Part shown: one piece after another, positions 12,344 through 23,783 of the stretch
Numbering within the stretch: position 1 is the stretch's first letter
Layout of the letters: the number at the start of each line of letters is the position of its first letter
Assembly (NCBI GenBank): GCA_024500155.1
Contig: CM044874.1
Coordinates: 5,347,001 to 5,411,000, forward strand
Direction: 5' to 3'
Origin: Chenopodium formosanum
Lineage: Eukaryota; Streptophyta; Magnoliopsida; Caryophyllales; Amaranthaceae
Length of the DNA: 64,000 nt
Position numbers and translations under genes: made by a program
Notes under the pieces: model-generated
Database searches by the model: none
The model's input: the letters and a program-made list of their open reading frames with translations, nothing else
Told to the model about the DNA's origin: nothing

Positions 12344-14102
12344 TCACATGAAAATAGAGAGGTCCTGGGGCGGATCAATCCAAATGCTCTCAAATGGATC
12401 CTGCTCTCCCCAGTCATGAAATTGCTTGCGAGGATAGTATCTACAGTCCTTCAGGGAATATGATATGCATCGTTTTCCATAGAAACGAACTTTAGAAAAA
12501 TAAACACTATTCCTCATTATTCCAGGAAGATCTGTTCTTGAATGCGATGAAAGAAAGCTTGCAAAGAGAGTAATCCCATCTAAGGTTTTTACTTCTTCCC
12601 ATACCATGTTTGTCTGATCAAGTTTGAATATAATTGGGTAATCACTACAACAGGTGTATATCACCAAAATGTCTCCATTATGTTCTGCCAGAAATTTACC
12701 TTTCCACCAGTTTTTTGTGAAAAAGTTTTCTGGACATCTTGGAGGAGGCACCACCAGAACATTCCAAGTAAGCTCTTTTGGATCGAAAACCCCAAGCCAT
12801 CCAGTTAGGCTAAGACAATAAAATTTCCCATCAGAGAAAACCAATTTGTTCCATATACTACTGACAAAAGGCAGGCGATTTTGGTAATTGGCAGTTGTCC
12901 ATTCTGTTGCCCCCGGATAACAAGTACTAATAGCAACAACTGTAGGGCTAACATGCTTCACTGTAAACACAACACAGCTCGGAGATGTTGGGTCACAAGA
13001 GAAAGCAACTATTTGGCAAGTGATTTCAAATCTAGGCAACTTAATCAACTCCCGGGAGAAGGGGTTAAAAAAGAATAGGCGATGAGTTCTGGGTCTGTAT
13101 AACAGTAGCCAACCACCTTTTGTGTAACAGACTCTTGATCCACTCAACTCTGCTAATTCAATAGAATAAGTCTTGCGGCTGAGAGGGTCATAAAATTCAT
13201 AAAGATCCCCAAATTTCGGAAAATACATAATCCAGGGAGGCTGGTTCACTAGGCGCACAGAAACAGCAATCGAGTGCCATCTCTTGCAAACAGCAGAAAA
13301 ACGGATGTTCTCCCTAAGGGTCAAATGACAGAGAATCAGCTCTAAAAGTTCAGCAGGAAGATCAGACCAAGAAGGCAGCTCCTGTGTGTCTTGCTTCACC
13401 TCAACAGAAGTCTTCCTGTCATCTCTAATAGCCGCGGACAACCTATCCAGAACATATAATCATTGAGCTCCTGATTCTTAAAATATCAATGCATCACAAA
13501 AAAATGACATTCCTTATAAGATAAACCCAAAAATGAATCATTAGATAAAACCTCTTTGATTAATCCTCTTTCTACCAAATCCATTGGAAACCAGACTGCT
13601 AAACATCTGAAATAGGATAAAAAGCCAAAATGCAACAACTCAATTCGAATGTATTCATCTTCTACATCCCATTTTTAAACCCTAGATGATTATGCAAAAA
13701 TCCAGTAAATTTATCACACTTCATAAATGATCAGCAAAATCAATCAACCCACAACCCCAATTTCATTTCTCATGAATAATTTACAATTGAAACAGATCAA
13801 TGAACACGGTTTACACACAATTGAATTACTCACACCCACATAAATTTCTGGACTCGAATTGCAGATCGTTGATTAACAGTTAATCAAATTTGAAATTCTA
13901 TAAAAACCCAATTCAAAAATGATGAACAATAATCAATAAATACTCCAATCTCAAAAACGTAAACCCTAATTCATTCAAACCCCATAAAATCAAATTAAAA
14001 AAATTCAATTAACATAGAAATTAAGCAGTAATACAATTGAAATTGATAAGATTGAATCAAGAGAACTTACGATTTGATTCTTCTTCTCTTGTTTGATGGC
14101 AT
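12344..14102 (-). CDS. F-box protein with DUF295 (At1g57790-like)
   Basis: Two exons, 14102-14071 and 13442-12344, give 376 residues. Exon 1 (MPSNKRRRIK plus two bases) ends at a GTAAGT donor. The acceptor GGATAG at 13443 restores phase exactly. The long ORF alone has no ATG in this frame (an in-frame TGA lies upstream and its first codon at 13441 is TTG), so the spliced start is needed. Residues about 34-74 are an F-box (DLPAELLELILCHL, then VCKRWHSIA). The rest is a DUF295/KIB-type beta-propeller region with GGWLLLYRPRTHRLFFFNPF. Such proteins act as substrate adaptors of SCF ubiquitin ligases by binding SKP1/ASK through the F-box. The substrate is unknown. The KRRRIK stretch could be a nuclear signal. 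No lesions are seen. Confidence 0.85.
13443..14070 (-). other. Intron of the F-box gene
   Basis: It runs from the donor CGTAAGTTC at 14070 to the acceptor GGATAG at 13443 (minus strand). AT-rich, with no coding content. Confidence 0.75.
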
Positions 14103-14219
14103 GATAAGAGAGAAAAATTGGGGAAAATGAAGATAAGAGAGAGAAAACGAGCAACACTAGATGAGCGGTTGAAGAGTAGTAAAGTGCCCAGCAACCAGAA
14201 TTCAATCTGTCTAATAAAA

Positions 14220-14746
14220 ACTTTGGGTTAAAATAAAATTATAATAAGGTTAAGTCTTATCTAAATCTTCAATTTTTAAGATAATTATTGTTAAGTTCTA
14301 CAAATGGGGTTTAAAATATGATGAAGATTGTTAGTTTTGATCTTTTGAAGTTATGGAAGATAAGTTTGCGTTTGAAATTTATATTAAGATGGTATTGCTT
14401 TTCGGTAATAATAATATGACTTTTATGATCACAATTCAATGATTAGGATAACTATCTACTCGTAATATAGATCTCGCAAATAGAAGGATTTGAACACATG
14501 ATAGACGTGTATGATAATATAATCAGTGTGTGGTTATATTCAGTAAAAATTCAGTATTTATGATAATAAAATTGATATATTTATTTGTTGATCCAATATA
14601 CTATCATAGAAACTATTCAAATATTTCATGTACATGTAGCTTTTACAGTTTTACTGGTTGAAGACTTCACACCTTACTATAGGATGGATAGTAGTTTATC
14701 CCAAAATGTTCACTTATAGCAACAATATAAAACTGCTTGAAAGTTA
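14220..14746. other. Intergenic AT-rich DNA
   Basis: No gene is seen. A degenerate extra copy of the tandem unit described at 14755 occupies about 14660-14746. A weak tRNA-B-box-like GTGTTCAAATCC on the minus strand near 14490 hints at an old SINE. Confidence 0.3.
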
Positions 14747-14754
14747 TACTAATA

Positions 14755-15134
14755 TACTACCATACAAGTTGAAGTCTTTACACTTAGAGTTTATTCTACG
14801 TAGTAAAATGTTTATAACAGCAATATAATTGCAATTGAAATACTACCTTCGTTAATTTTTATGTGCAACTTTGGAATATTTTATACCTCACAAATAATAC
14901 CTCAAAGTTGCACATAAAAATTAACAGAGGTAGTATATATGAAGTAGAAGTACGACCTTACCATGACGTAGCATTCACAAGGTTTATACTACCATACAAG
15001 TTGAAGACTTTACACTTACTTTAGTAGAGTTTATTCTACCTAGTAAAATGTTTATAACAACAATATAACTGCAATTGAAATATATATGAAGTAGAAGTAA
15101 GATCTTACAATGATGTAGCATTCACAAGGTTTAT
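14755..15134 (+). repeat. Tandem duplication, first copy holding a short MITE
   Basis: Copy 1 (14755-14987) and copy 2 (14985-15134) both read ACCATACAAGTTGAAG, GAGTTTATTCTAC.TAG, AAAATGTTTATAACA, CAATTGAAATA, GAAGTAGAAGTA and GTAGCATTCACAAGG in order. Copy 1 differs mainly by the 91-bp MITE at 14843-14933. Confidence 0.8.
14843..14933. mobile_element. Short Stowaway-type MITE
   Basis: A 91-bp near-perfect hairpin. It starts CTACCTTCGTTAATTTTTAT, ends with the inverted match ATAAAAATTAACAGAGGTAG, and has TA on both sides (14841-14842, 14934-14935). The terminus is a CTACC variant of the Stowaway CTCCCTCCGT end. Confidence 0.8.
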
Positions 15135-15547
15135 AGAAAACGAGTAAGTTTGACATATAATACATAGTACTACTATGTAGTTTTAAGAGGCAACATGACG
15201 TCCTATCGAACAAAAACATTTCACAGATAAACCCAATCCAAATAAGTTCTAATCTAAACATGGTACTTTAGTTAAGTTAGTAAAGTATTTGAGAGTGATA
15301 GCGTAATTTTGAGAAATGAAGTAAGCACGAATACTATATCAGAAAATTTACAACATGTTTGTATGGTGGAAATTGTAGTCGAATATGGAAATCTGTACTT
15401 ATTTATAAAAATCTCAAAGAATTCTCCATCAATTTGTTACCCACAAGCCAAGGGCAAGGGGGCAAGTAATTTTTTATTTTTTTGAAGGGAGAGGGGGAAA
15501 GTAATTGGGAAGAAAGAAATTTTAAAAAAATAAAATTAAAAGACAAA

Positions 15548-15899
15548 GAGCGTGTTCGGCGCTAGCTTTTGAGTAGCTTTTAGTGGTTTGACCAAGTCAA
15601 ATCACTACTTGACAAAAAATGTAAGTGTTTGGCAAAGTAGTGATTAGGGTAGCTTTTAGTGGTGGAGGTAGCTTTTATGAAAAGTTAGAAATATTAGCTT
15701 TTGAAATTAGAGGTAGCTGTTCAAAATTTAATCTATAGTTTTAAAAATAAAATGTTGATTTTTATATGTAACAGCTAATCAACCGCTACTTTATCGAACC
15801 CTCATATCTAAATTATTTATCTTCACAGCTAACAGCTACATACACAACTATCTCCACAGCTACAGCTACCTTCACAGCTATATTTTGCCGAACATACCC
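15548..15899. mobile_element. MITE-like element with GTGTTCGGC termini
   Basis: Left end GAGCGTGTTCGGCGCTAGCT; right end AGCTATATTTTGCCGAACAT, an imperfect inverted match. The interior is rich in AGCTTTTAGTGG and ACAGCTA phrases on opposite strands. The target duplication and superfamily are not clear. Confidence 0.5.
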
Positions 15900-16259
15900 A
15901 AAATTACCATTACTAAGAAAGGGAGAGAAAGAAGTAGGAGAAATATTCATAAGGGCATATGTGTAAATTCATTAATTAATTAAAATATACATTCATCACA
16001 CAAACAAACAAAAATGAAATTAAACTTACCCTTCGTAAACTTTGTTTTTTTTTTGACAAACAATAAAAAAGGGAAAAAAGAACTACATGTCTCTTCTTGC
16101 GGTAACTGCAAGTGTATGGGCTTCATAAACTCTACTCCTACTTACTTTTCTAATTTCGAAACTCTTGAACGTTTGAGAGAATGTTGCTCTAATTCCTTCA
16201 TAATTTGGCTTTTGGTCTGCCTGACACTATATTGTTGGTAACCCATCAGTCGCTCTCCA

Positions 16260-16425
16260 CTCTGATAGCACTACCATCTAATCTTGGCAGTTGTGAATCA
16301 ATCTGAAAGTTCAATAAAAACGTCTCTATGCCACGTAGACCACGATGATAAGGAGATTCGAACACTCAACCTTTAATAAGAAAGATAATTACTTAACTAT
16401 CTAAGCCAATTATAAACTATATTAT
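16260..16425 (-). repeat. Probable tRNA-derived SINE
   Basis: Read on the minus strand it gives TTGGCTTAGATAGTTAAG (A-box-like) followed about 35 bases later by GAGTGTTCGAATCTCC, a good tRNA B-box match, then the unrelated body of a SINE. No clear tail or target duplication. Confidence 0.4.
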
Positions 16426-16967
16426 AAACATGAAAATAAATTTATATAATTGATAATCACACGGTCTAATTAAAGTAGCAACCGGTGCAATGTCCGGGCC
16501 ACACACTAATTTATATTCTATACGGAGTATTTTATACCAGCTGGTATTAAATTATTGTTTATGTTCTTAATGCTTGTCTTGCTCTTAATTTTTTTTATAT
16601 ATATTAATGTTATTCAGTATGTGTAGATGTAGATTACATCCATCAAAGTATGAATCTAAGATACATCTATCTATTTTTTTGATTTTTTTGGTGTTGGTAG
16701 AGAGTTGTGGAGGGCAATGAAGGGTACAAAATTTATATTTATGGGTAGTAAAATATGGTCAAACTTAGTATAGAAATAATGTAAAAAATCGATATGATGG
16801 AAGTATTGAGAAATTAAAGAAGTAATGAGCAATTTATTGTTTTTTAATTTTTGGTAATTGAAAAGAACAAATCCTTGTGGGGTTATACCGTTAATCCGTT
16901 ATATATTTTATTTTCATAGTAAATATTATAGATAAATAAGTAGTCGTAAAAATGGAAATTGGGTAAG

Positions 16968-17017
<50 letters not shown>

Positions 17018-17490
17018 CTTTTACCATCATCATAAAGGAAGGAATCGACCACCAAATCACTCAATACTTTTTTACTAGTTTTTTTAACACCTTTTTATGA
17101 TAGAGACTACTACACATTAAATTGCCAAAGGTTGGAGTCTTAAACGGTTGAACCAAAAGGATATTGCTTTTCTACAATCAGTCAACCAGCAATGTACCAA
17201 GATCCACTAGCAAAGTAGCAACAGAAATTGAGCAAAATGAAACTTCTTCATAGAATATGAATATGAATATGAATATGAATATGAACAAAGTCCCTAAATG
17301 ATCACACAAATCCCATATCAGTATATCACACATCAAATTCGCACCCAACAAAAAGTTGCACACAAATTAATCAATAATAGTTGGGAAGAAAAATAAATAA
17401 ATCCAATCAACATACAAACCGAAATGAATAACAAATTAGGCAAGAAATAAGATCAATCCTACCTTTAACAAACCACGAACACATGGTTCA
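16426..17490. other. Intergenic DNA with simple repeats
   Basis: It contains a run of 47 A at 16968-17014, possibly the tail of a retroposed sequence, and a (GAATAT)n tract near 17252-17286. No gene is seen. Confidence 0.5.
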
Positions 17491-17614
17491 GGATCATACA
17501 ATAATTTCCGGGGTTGGGGAGAGCAAAAAACAAAAGCCCTAAAACTACCTTAAAATCTTCAACCAATCTTTGTTCCTCCAAGTCAAACAAATAAAGAGTT
17601 AGCTTAGTTACATT

Positions 17615-18866
17615 TTAGCAACAAATTGGACATTGTATTAGTCCATTTTCATTGCATTCTCCACACTTAACCATATTTTTGTTATTCTCATCCAAAACCT
17701 TACAACTTCCATTACAATCCATACACATTACAAACCTTATTCCACCACACCCTTGACACCCAATTGAAGCTGTTGCAATCCCTTCTAACAACCCTTCTAG
17801 TTTCCCTTCTTCATCCAACCTTACAACTTCTTCGGCGCCTCCGATTATCCTCCCTTTAACAAACACGATTGGCACTTTTACTCCCTTTGTACCCATCAAC
17901 TTCCTTAACTCTTCCTTAAACCCGGAATCCATCGAAACATCTCTTTCTATCACTCGAATGTTGTACGATTCCACCACTGATCTTACCACATTGCAATCCT
18001 CAAATGTCTTCCTGATCCCTCTCAGTGCAATCCTCGCCTCCAGGTGGGCATTTCTTCGGATATCCCTTGAGTAAAGCCGAAGAAGAGTTATGGTTATTCC
18101 TCGAAAAGTACTTATTCTTTAAAACTGGTTTAACTTCTTTAGAACATACCATTTCTTTAATCTGTTCTCCTTTTTCCATTGACAACTCCTTCTCAAGTGA
18201 ATCAATTAACTCTGGATCGAACAACGGGCTTAAGCTTTTCCTCCTCGATGATGAAACCCCTGAATTACTCCTCCTTGGACTGTCCATTGAACTAGCCTTT
18301 CGAATTTTATTAGTCGAATTCGATGAAAATTTCCATGATTTCAACCCACCTGATCTTGGAGTAGTATAACATTGCTGTTTTTTAGTGTTATCAATTCCTC
18401 TGTTTTCTTTACCTCCTAATTTATTCCCCTCCTTTGGTGAACTCAATTGACTTGTTACCAATCGCTTGAAGGGGCTTCTCTCGCCTCGAAACCCCGGCTT
18501 CGAGGCGAGTCCTTCATCTTCACCTTCACCTTCAAGATCTTCCATTAATTCCCAAGTATTAATCACCTCTAATTCTTCCTGTGATTGCAATCTTTTTGAC
18601 CCAAAGACTCCAACTTTAGTACCAATTTCTTCCTTTTTCTGCTCTGATTTGCCTTCATTGTTGTTCTCTTTCTTCTTAATTGATTGGAAATTCGAAGAAG
18701 AGGGAAAAACAACATGGGTTTTGTTCAAATTTTGATTTTGGTCAAGTTTAAGAACACCAAGAGTGCTAGATTTAAGAGAAACAACATGATTTGGCAAATC
18801 TCCACTCCCAAACAAGAGTTCTTGTTTGAGATTTTTCTTCAATAGTTTGGATGATACACAACCCAT
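17615..18866 (-). pseudogene. Group IV glutaredoxin-like gene, frame-shifted
   Basis: The 5' frame (18866-18000, 288 codons) starts MGCVSSK, a myristoylation/palmitoylation-type N-terminus. It has a Ser/Lys-rich middle and reaches KKCPPGGE, the motif just before the glutaredoxin fold in this family. Near 18028 the frame is lost. The other frame carries LRGIRKTFEDC, the rest of the fold (VKVPIVFVKGRIIGGAEEV) and the C-terminal cysteine-rich module with four CxxC pairs, ending CPICC at 17615. In the family about nine residues (the first beta strand) separate the two motifs; here only seven bases do. The joint region has no intron signals. Either the gene is recently broken, or the base sequence is wrong here. 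If translated it makes a truncated membrane-targeted 288-residue protein. Such proteins are related to CC-type redox proteins; function is poorly known. Confidence 0.8.
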
Positions 18867-19538
18867 TGATTGAAAAAATTAAAAATTGAAAATTTGGTTG
18901 GGGTTTTTTTCTTAATTTTTCTAAGTAATTTTCATTTGGGTTCAGTTTAACTGAGAAGTTTATTGAAGGGGGTGAAAAGGTGGTGGAAGATAATAATGAA
19001 TTGAAGGATGTTTCAGAATTAAAATAATTTTGAATGTTAGGGCGTTTTTTTAACCGTTATTTCCCTGTCTAGAACGGGACCCCCAACGGTCGGAAAAAGA
19101 AATTCGAATAAGATCTGTTGTCTGTTGCATTGGTGTGAGTTCTGGTTTATTTAGTGGATACTGGATATACCAGTACTTTACTTTTCTCACTCCTAGTACT
19201 ATTTTATTAAGTTTAATCTTCAATGACTCGAGGATTCACTTTGTTGTCGAAATTGATTTGTATCCGATTATTTGAGTTTTAGTATTCGATCAGTTTCAAA
19301 CTATATTCAAAATATATATGACTTTTATTAGATTTTACCTAGAATATCACGGAGTACTCAACTTAAATCGAGCAATATAGTTTGAAAAAACAAATTCTAC
19401 TAAAAATTAATGTACTTGTTAATTAAAATTCATTGATCATATTGTGTAATTACTAATTAGATACGAATTGAATTTAGATATGAATATGGCAACAAACACA
19501 TAAACCTAAATCCACAAACACAATAGTTAGATGACTCA
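18867..19538. other. 5' flank of the glutaredoxin-like gene
   Basis: About 150 bases of probable 5' UTR precede the start on the minus strand, followed by AT-rich DNA. No other feature is seen. Confidence 0.35.
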
Positions 19539-19554
19539 TCACCTAAATATGACT

Positions 19555-19709
19555 ACCAATTGGATGTTGGAGTAGTGGTGATTGGGACTACACTTGGTAG
19601 GGAGGACTCGTGTTTGATCCCCCACAACAACAATCGGGATGTGACTAGAACTGATCCCCGAATCCGGGTTAGCCCTAATGGTGAATTGTTTATAACAAAA
19701 AAAAAAAAA
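19555..19709 (+). mobile_element. tRNA-derived SINE with target duplication
   Basis: The head reads GGAGTAGTGGTGATTGGGAC (A-box-like) then GTGTTTGATCCCC (B box). The body is followed by a 13-base A tail. The flanks 19539-19554 and 19710-19725 match over 16 bases with two mismatches, including a perfect 10-bp AAATATGACT. This is a complete SINE insertion. Confidence 0.8.
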
Positions 19710-19816
19710 TCACTCAAATATGACTTAGTTGATCCAAACAACTCAACTATCTATCACCCAATCACCCATTAAAGCTCTAGTGTAATCCACGGTAAGTATT
19801 GTTTTTCAAGCCTTTG

Positions 19817-19818
<2 letters not shown>

Positions 19819-19868
<50 letters not shown>

Positions 19869-21532
19869 ACAAATAGAACATAGAAAAGAACAAAACCAAA
19901 CAACAAAATTAAAAAGACCAAAAGAGAAAACGTCGACGGCGAGCTTGTCCTACCAACCAATGCGTTGGAGTAACCCAGGATCGATCAACCTTTTGAATGT
20001 GGCAAGCCTGAAACTCAGAAAGAAGTCGACGAATATCATGTAGCACCCAGACACAGTCAACGTTATCCGAACCTGAACCGCACAACTGCGCAACCATCTG
20101 AGCACAATCCGAGTAAATAGAAACATGCAAATAATTTCTGTTGAAAGCTGCCCGAAGCGCCCAAAAAGAGGCTTGTAACTCGGCCTGAAGAGCAGAGGAA
20201 GTCCAACTAGTGCGAGCACCCCCTCCTAGAACTTCATCAGAATCCAGCTAGCGAAAGATCCAACCTGTCCCTGCAGAGTAATCCTTACAATCCTAAGCTC
20301 CATCAAGAATAATACAAACAGTCAAAAGATCCTGATCTGAGCCCCTAAGCCAACCCGAGGAGCGAACCAAAGAATGATCCGAAGAACGAGACAAAGAAAG
20401 CCAACGAGGAGAAAAGGAAGCCGCCTGCTTGCACCTAAGGAACCAGTCTTGCGCAAGAGCATTAATCGTCGCCGGGGAATAAACCGCATTGCAAAAGACT
20501 AAGTTATTACGTGTCAACCAAACCGCCCAAAGCCCAGTAAGGAAGGAAAACAGAGCATCCCATAAACCTCCCTGAACATAGCATGAAATAATTGTAGTAA
20601 CCCAATCTTCAAAAGAAAGGGAAGTTGGGCCTGCCAACTCAAACCCTGGAGGAACATCAAGAACACAACCACCGGCCTCTGAACAATCCCGAAATAAATG
20701 AGAGGTTGTTTCCGGAAATTGACGACATAACACACACACAGGATTCACAGGAATTCCTCTCTGAGCAAGCGCATTAAACAGAGGGAGAGCATTGTGAAGC
20801 ATCTTCCAAATGAAAAGTTTTAACTTCGGAAGAACCGGTAAACCCCAAAAGAACTTCCACCAAGACGCAGAAGTTGGGACACTCGAGACGGAAACTAAAT
20901 ATTGACGAGCCAACATAGCATAGGCCGATTTGGTGTTGAATTGACCATCCTGACTAAATTTCCAGTAAACAAAATCGTCCATTGGAACTTGTGGACGATC
21001 AAGAGACATGATACGAACAGCTGTAAAGTCATCAAACAGCCGGTAAATCCTGGAAGGATTCCACGCGTAAGAACACGGATTAATGATAGAAGAAACATGA
21101 GTCGGAAGTTCCGACTCAACCAAACCTTGTTTAAACCGAACCGGCCCCCCTGGAGCCCAAATATCCTCTAAGAGACGCACCCGAACACCACTACCCACCT
21201 TCCAAGCTAGACCAGAAGCTAGAGTCGAAGCACCACAAGCTAGACTTCGACTCCCCCGTGAAGAATAAGAACTCGTGGTGGACGTTAAAGAAAAGAGCGA
21301 AGGGTATTTTGCAGAGAGGACCCTAGATGCCAACAGCTGTGGATGCTGCCTAAGACGCCAACACTGACGGGGCTAATAAAGCCGAGTTACAAAGACCCAA
21401 ACTGCAGAGACCCAAACCCCCCAAACCTTTAGGAAGGTGTAACAAGGCTGCAGAGCGGAAGGCCAAGCCCCTGGAAGAAGAAGAGGACTTCCACCAAAAC
21501 CGGGCAAGAAGGTGATCAATGTACGTAGTAAT
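19819..21532 (-). mobile_element. L1-type LINE, 3' portion
   Basis: On the minus strand the coding runs from the C-terminal RT region (LLARFWW, LPKGLGGLGL) through a reverse-transcriptase zinc-binding domain (NPVCVLCRQFPETTSHLFRDC) into an RNase H domain. It ends in a 49-base poly-A tail, read as poly-T at 19819-19867. The element is truncated at 21532 by the Tat LTR that begins TGTAGACACCC. A LINE this intact at its 3' end but lacking its own 5' half suggests the rest was displaced by the Tat insertion. Confidence 0.85.
19905..21530 (-). pseudogene. LINE ORF2 C-terminus (RT end, zf-RVT, RNase H)
   Basis: The main open stretch is 21333-20293, with a zf-RVT domain and a CxxC...HxxxxC finger. 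A frameshift near 21360 separates it from the upstream LARFWW/GGLGL frame. A stop at about 20293 interrupts ILDGA just where Trp is expected, consistent with TGG to TAG. Beyond it the RNase H domain continues in another open frame (ALQAELQASFWAL and YSDCAQMVAQL carry the expected acidic residues) to about 19905. The protein would supply nicking-coupled reverse transcription, but this copy is dead. Confidence 0.75.
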
Positions 21533-22712
21533 TGTAGACACCCATTTGTGTCTACCCAAAACAAAACCTAGTGATGAGTACCTGTCGCATCGAATCATAA
21601 TCGAATGAAGTGAAAGTGTGGAAAGTTGACAGGGTAAAGTCGTATCCCCTAATCAAAAATAATTACCTAATTTACTAACTAAAGTAGATAGGGAAGTAGG
21701 GTCGATCTCCACAGGGAAACAAGTCTTTTTACTCCTAATTAAATATTATAATCTAAATTATTTAAGTAACCAATATTAAAAGTTGAATATGAAACTAAAC
21801 TAAAGAGAGTAAGAAAAGGGAGAAAATAATATATAAAAGGATCTAGGGCATAGGTTCACCAATAAATAATATTCCGGGGTAAAATAGGGAAATCAATCAT
21901 TGACATTGCATAAATAACATGATTAACAGGCTCTCGCAATTTATTAACCAACATAGATCTAACAGGCTCTCGCAATTTACTAGATCTAAGTCCTTATCGA
22001 AAATAGCCTTTAATATCAAATTAACATCTGCTCGATTCATCAATTTAATATTGCTATACTTTTACAAGCCGCAATTGTAAAACATTAAAACAATCCAATA
22101 AGAAATCATCATGCAATACCAACAATCAATAATAGTCAATCATCAATGCATCAATTAACCAGATTGTAAAGGGCTCTCGCTACTTATTACAATCACACAA
22201 TTAAATTACCGGTATTAAATCTCATCTCTCGAATCTTGACTTAACCATTTATAAATTAACTTGCCTATTGAAACTAGACCTAAACATTAATTCTCATCTC
22301 TCGATTCTTGAATCAATATTGTCAAACTCATGCATAAAAGATAGGCCTAATCTAGTCACAGAGCATTAAATCAATCAATAGGAAATTAATCTAGCATTGA
22401 TAATTAACAACAATAAATTACCCCTTCATATTATTTATTAGATCCCCGTAAACCCTAGAAATTAAACTACTCACACATAATTAAATATAAACTAAGCAAA
22501 GCAATAAAATAAATCATGATCAAAGGAATAAAATAAATAACTAAGATTAAGGGAAGAGAAATCGTCACCAAAATAAATCTGGAATTAATCAAAGAAATAA
22601 GAACAAAGGTTTTGGGAGAGAGTTTAGAGAGAGAAAACTAAGTAGAGAGAGAAAGTCTAAGAGAAAAGATTAAGAGAAGAAGAAGTGGTCCTAAAATCGT
22701 ATTACGGAGGAG

Positions 22713-22720
22713 TATTTATA
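22713..22720 (-). promoter_or_regulatory. TATA box of the solo LTR
   Basis: TATAAATA on the minus strand inside the palindrome GGAGTATAAATACTCC, about 65-200 bases downstream of the GC-rich palindromic block at 22783-22920. Confidence 0.4.
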
Positions 22721-22782
22721 CTCCGTACAAAAATCCTAAACTAAAACAAATTAAAACGACTCTAATTGTCTCCTAAATAAAC

Positions 22783-22920
22783 ACGCGCCCGATCGGGCGA
22801 GGCATCGCCCGATCGGGCGCGCCTTTTTTCACCTCTAATAACAATCTCGCGCTCGGCTGGGCGCGTCACCGGGCGCTCCTCCCGCCCGGCCGGGCGCGCC
22901 TCCGGGCGCCAGCCTTTTTG
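22783..22920. repeat. GC-rich palindrome cluster in the solo LTR
   Basis: GCCCGATCGGGC occurs twice, with further CGCCCGGC, GGGCGCGCC and GGGCGCC motifs, in otherwise AT-rich DNA. Confidence 0.7.
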
Positions 22921-23783
22921 GCCGGGCGGATCATTTGGGCCAATATTTGGACTTCGATTGGGCTCCAATTCTTCGGGCCAATCTGGGTTTCCTCTTTGGG
23001 TCTTGAATACTCGGTCCAAACGCCCCGGTATCACCTCTACCAAGCCCTTAATCACCGGTTCGATGGCTCCAACCGGCCCTGGGCTATAAAATCTGGTCGT
23101 GCTTCTCCAGTGCTCGTGATTGCTCCTAAATATCTCGGGAAAATACTCCAAAAGCATAAATCCCTGCAAAGTCAACCAAATCTACGAAAACACTAGAAAA
23201 CACCAATTAGTAATAAAAGTGGCTCTAAAGAGCCAAAAACACTACTAATTATGACCAAGGGACGGGGGTAAAATACTATATAAAATGGATACATCAAAAG
23301 TTTAGTGTTGCGGATAGTTTTAATTTCTTTTCTCTTCTCTCTGTTTTTGAAAACTTATTTTAAGAAAAGAGCCAATCCAATTTGGTTGGTCCATGATATG
23401 GGTTCAATAGTAGTGTAGTTGGATGGGGCTTGAAAAGAGCTTTCCAACGATATATTATAAGCCCAATTCCGATGAATATTGAGGAAGTTATGGCCAATTT
23501 ACTAAACTGGGCCCGGTTTGAGACTTATATGCGGCCCAATGATCTAGAGGAGGGCCTAATATAGATTTATCATTCCTAATGCAATTAGGAATGGTTTTAG
23601 TCTTCTAGATTATTCTAGAAGGTTCTTTTCATTCCTAATTCAATTAGAATTGATAAATTGACTTTTGTTGACTTTTCAGAGTTTTAATTAAAATCAAAGA
23701 ACATATTTTGAGGAAAATACGATTTTACCCTCCTGTACGGAAATTTTTATCTGATTTTAAGAAAACGCGTGGATTTTTGAATC

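Larger units (their letters stand above)
21627..23296 (-). mobile_element. Solo LTR (1,670 bp) nested in LTR A
   Basis: Termini are TGACAGGGTAAAGTCGTATC and TATAAAATGGATACATCA (TG...CA with a short inverted GTATCC/GGATAC). Perfect 5-bp duplications AAAGT flank it at 21622-21626 and 23297-23301. There is no internal domain, PBS or PPT, so it is a solo LTR. A TATAAATA on the minus strand at 22713-22720 and the palindromic GC block upstream of it suggest minus-strand orientation. The family is not recognised. Confidence 0.8.

Noticed and set aside
19769..19960. Minus-strand ORF with a long poly-Lys run
   Set aside because: It is translation of the LINE poly-A tail.
22762..23196. Overlapping ORFs of 137 and 92 codons
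   Set aside because: They lie inside the solo LTR and arise from its GC-rich section. I see no known domain.
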